Assembly (NCBI GenBank): GCA_021107495.1
Contig: JAIOSR010000307.1
Span: 1 to 7,230, forward strand
Source of the DNA: Desulfobacterales bacterium
GTDB taxonomy: Bacteria; Desulfobacterota; DSM-4660; Desulfatiglandales; Desulfatiglandaceae
Direction of reading: 5' to 3'
DNA length: 7,230 bases
This document shows positions 6,461-7,230 of the stretch, one piece after another. Under the pieces are notes generated by a model. It made no database searches and was not told where the DNA came from. It saw only the letters and a list, made by a program, of their open reading frames with translations. The translations under genes and the position numbers were made by a program. The stretch's first letter is position 1, and every line of letters begins with the position of its first letter.

Positions 6461-7031
6461 GGAAAAACCCGCACTGCTGATAGTTGATATGCTGAAGGAC
6501 AGCTTTGATGAGAAACACAATTTGGCAATTACACCAATTGCCAGAAAGATCATCGCTCCCATAAACGAGATGATCGGCGTATTCAGAAGGGAGAACTGGC
6601 CGATTGTCTTTCCCTCGGATGCCTTTCACGAAGACGACTTTTTCTTCAAGGGAAAGATGAAGCCCCATTCCATAGCAGGAACCCCGGGTGCAGAGGTCAC
6701 TGAAGAACTGGACCGCGAAGAGGAAGACTACTGGCTACCCAAACCCAGGTTTTCCGCCTTTTTTGATACCGGGCTGGAAGACTGGCTCAGGGAAAGGGGG
6801 GTGACGCTCTGCGCGGTTGCCGGTATTACAACCAACTTTTGTGTCCTTACCACGGTCCTGGATGCCATCTGTTGTGATTTCAAGGCGGTCCTTTTGGAGG
6901 ATTGCACTGCTGCAATTTCTGCGGACATTCATGAAAAGACATTGGACTTATACCGAAGAAATGTCATGGGGCCACTGTTGAGGGTTACCAGATCTACCGA
7001 TATAATAGCGGAACTGACGGGGAGTAAATGA
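6444..7031 (+). CDS. Isochorismatase/nicotinamidase-family cysteine hydrolase
   Basis: This 195-residue cytoplasmic hydrolase of the isochorismatase-like fold has the usual family length. The nucleophile-site triad of the family is visible: D15 in LLIVDMLKDSF, K100 in LPKPRFSAFFDT and C133 in GITTNFCVLTT. The preceding GIT supplies the usual cis-peptide turn. The metal-site region resembles nicotinamidases: D59 and H62 in SDAFHEDDFFF and H75 in KPHSIAGTPGAEV. Nicotinamidases usually have D-x-H, and here the spacing is D-x-x-H. It probably cleaves a small amide (nicotinamide or a ureide or carbamate), but the substrate cannot be read from sequence. Cys-rich DAICCDFKAVLLEDC at 140-154 lies behind the active site. 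ATG 6444 starts inside the NifS-like gene, 17 bp before its end, with AAAGG about eight bases upstream, so the pair is probably one operon. The gene ends at TGA 7029-7031. Confidence 0.88.
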   Translation: MEKQTEEKPALLIVDMLKDSFDEKHNLAITPIARKIIAPINEMIGVFRRENWPIVFPSDAFHEDDFFFKGKMKPHSIAGTPGAEVTEELDREEEDYWLPKPRFSAFFDTGLEDWLRERGVTLCAVAGITTNFCVLTTVLDAICCDFKAVLLEDCTAAISADIHEKTLDLYRRNVMGPLLRVTRSTDIIAELTGSK

Positions 7032-7132
7032 TATATAGGAGGCAGGGATATTTCAGCACCTGTACTACTCGCGACACAAGGACGAGTCGGAAGCAAGGAG
7101 TGTTCTGATCCTGTAACCTTGATTATTTTTAA

Positions 7133-7139
7133 AAGGAGG
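7133..7139 (+). promoter_or_regulatory. Ribosome-binding site of the right-edge partial gene
   Basis: A perfect AAGGAGG lies seven bases before ATG 7147. It is the strongest Shine-Dalgarno in the window and is what makes the short edge frame credible as a gene. Confidence 0.75.
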
Positions 7140-7146
7140 GAAGACC

Positions 7147-7230
7147 ATGCTGCAAGACTTGCTTCTAACAGAGGAAGAATGGGCATTGAAACAGGAGGTC
7201 AGGGAGAATGTACAAAACGAGGTGCCTTCC
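7147..7230 (+). CDS. N-terminal fragment of a probable acyl-CoA dehydrogenase (runs off right edge)
   Basis: Twenty-eight codons from ATG 7147 are open to the window edge. The peptide MLQDLLLTEEEWALKQEVRE, followed by NVQNEVPS, matches the start of many acyl-CoA dehydrogenases, where 'LTEEE..LRDEVR.FV..EVP' forms the first helix of the alpha-helical N-terminal domain. Such flavoproteins oxidise acyl-CoA thioesters and pass electrons to electron-transfer flavoprotein. The FAD site and catalytic Glu lie beyond the window, so substrate class cannot be assigned. The gene lies 115 bp after the hydrolase on the same strand. The intervening stretch has only short weak hairpins and no recognised terminator or promoter, so whether it belongs to the same transcript is open. 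Confidence 0.65.
   Translation, partial: MLQDLLLTEEEWALKQEVRENVQNEVPS

Noticed and set aside
7028..7108. A 26-codon frame starting at ATG 7028, overlapping the hydrolase stop as ATGA, with GGGGAG upstream.
   Set aside because: The peptide is Arg/Thr-rich with tandem AGG codons and resembles nothing I know. The overlap and the purine run are explained by the end of the hydrolase gene, so chance is likelier.

Overview
The window looks like chromosomal DNA of a Desulfobacterota-type (deltaproteobacterial) anaerobe, probably from a metagenome or large-insert clone. The reasons are the style of the DnaE, RarA and NifS-like proteins, a PAS/NtrB-like kinase with a fused receiver, an acyl-CoA dehydrogenase start, and a short palindromic element of a kind I recall from such genomes. 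No taxonomic search was possible, so this is inference.

Layout. Minus strand, 1-2006: the N-terminal 59 codons of a small-domain protein (1-177, running off the left edge) follow a replicative polymerase gene, dnaE, that is cut short. DnaE reads cleanly from a GTG at 2006 through the PHP domain and all three catalytic aspartates. Family resemblance stops near base 246, and the frame ends at 165 with about half the protein missing. Hand-counted GC falls from about 53% (541-720) to about 39% (1-240) across this point. The gene that follows resembles the N-terminus of archaeal RPA-type ssDNA-binding proteins. The left edge is therefore a junction: a transfer or insertion scar, a clone or assembly chimera, or a naturally split polymerase.

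Plus strand, 2174-5070: transcribed divergently from dnaE are a PAS / histidine-kinase-like / receiver protein and rarA, joined by a one-base TAATG stop/start overlap. The kinase-like protein keeps its ATP-binding boxes, but its phospho-acceptor histidine is an arginine, and the receiver has lost several switch residues.

5071-5296: an intergenic stretch dominated by a 143-bp nested inverted repeat flanked by an exact 8-bp direct repeat, which looks like a non-autonomous (MITE-like) insertion just upstream of the next gene's ribosome-binding site.

Plus strand, 5297-7230: a PLP-dependent cysteine desulfurase / selenocysteine-lyase-like protein overlaps by 17 bp an isochorismatase/nicotinamidase-family hydrolase. 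After a 115-bp gap comes the start of a probable acyl-CoA dehydrogenase, which runs off the right edge.

Functionally, the left and middle parts are a replication/repair neighbourhood (dnaE, rarA, and possibly an ssDNA-binding protein) with a degenerate signalling protein coupled to rarA. The right part is metabolic (sulfur or selenium mobilisation, amide hydrolysis, acyl-CoA oxidation). I found no rRNA, tRNA, CRISPR array, transposase or phage gene.
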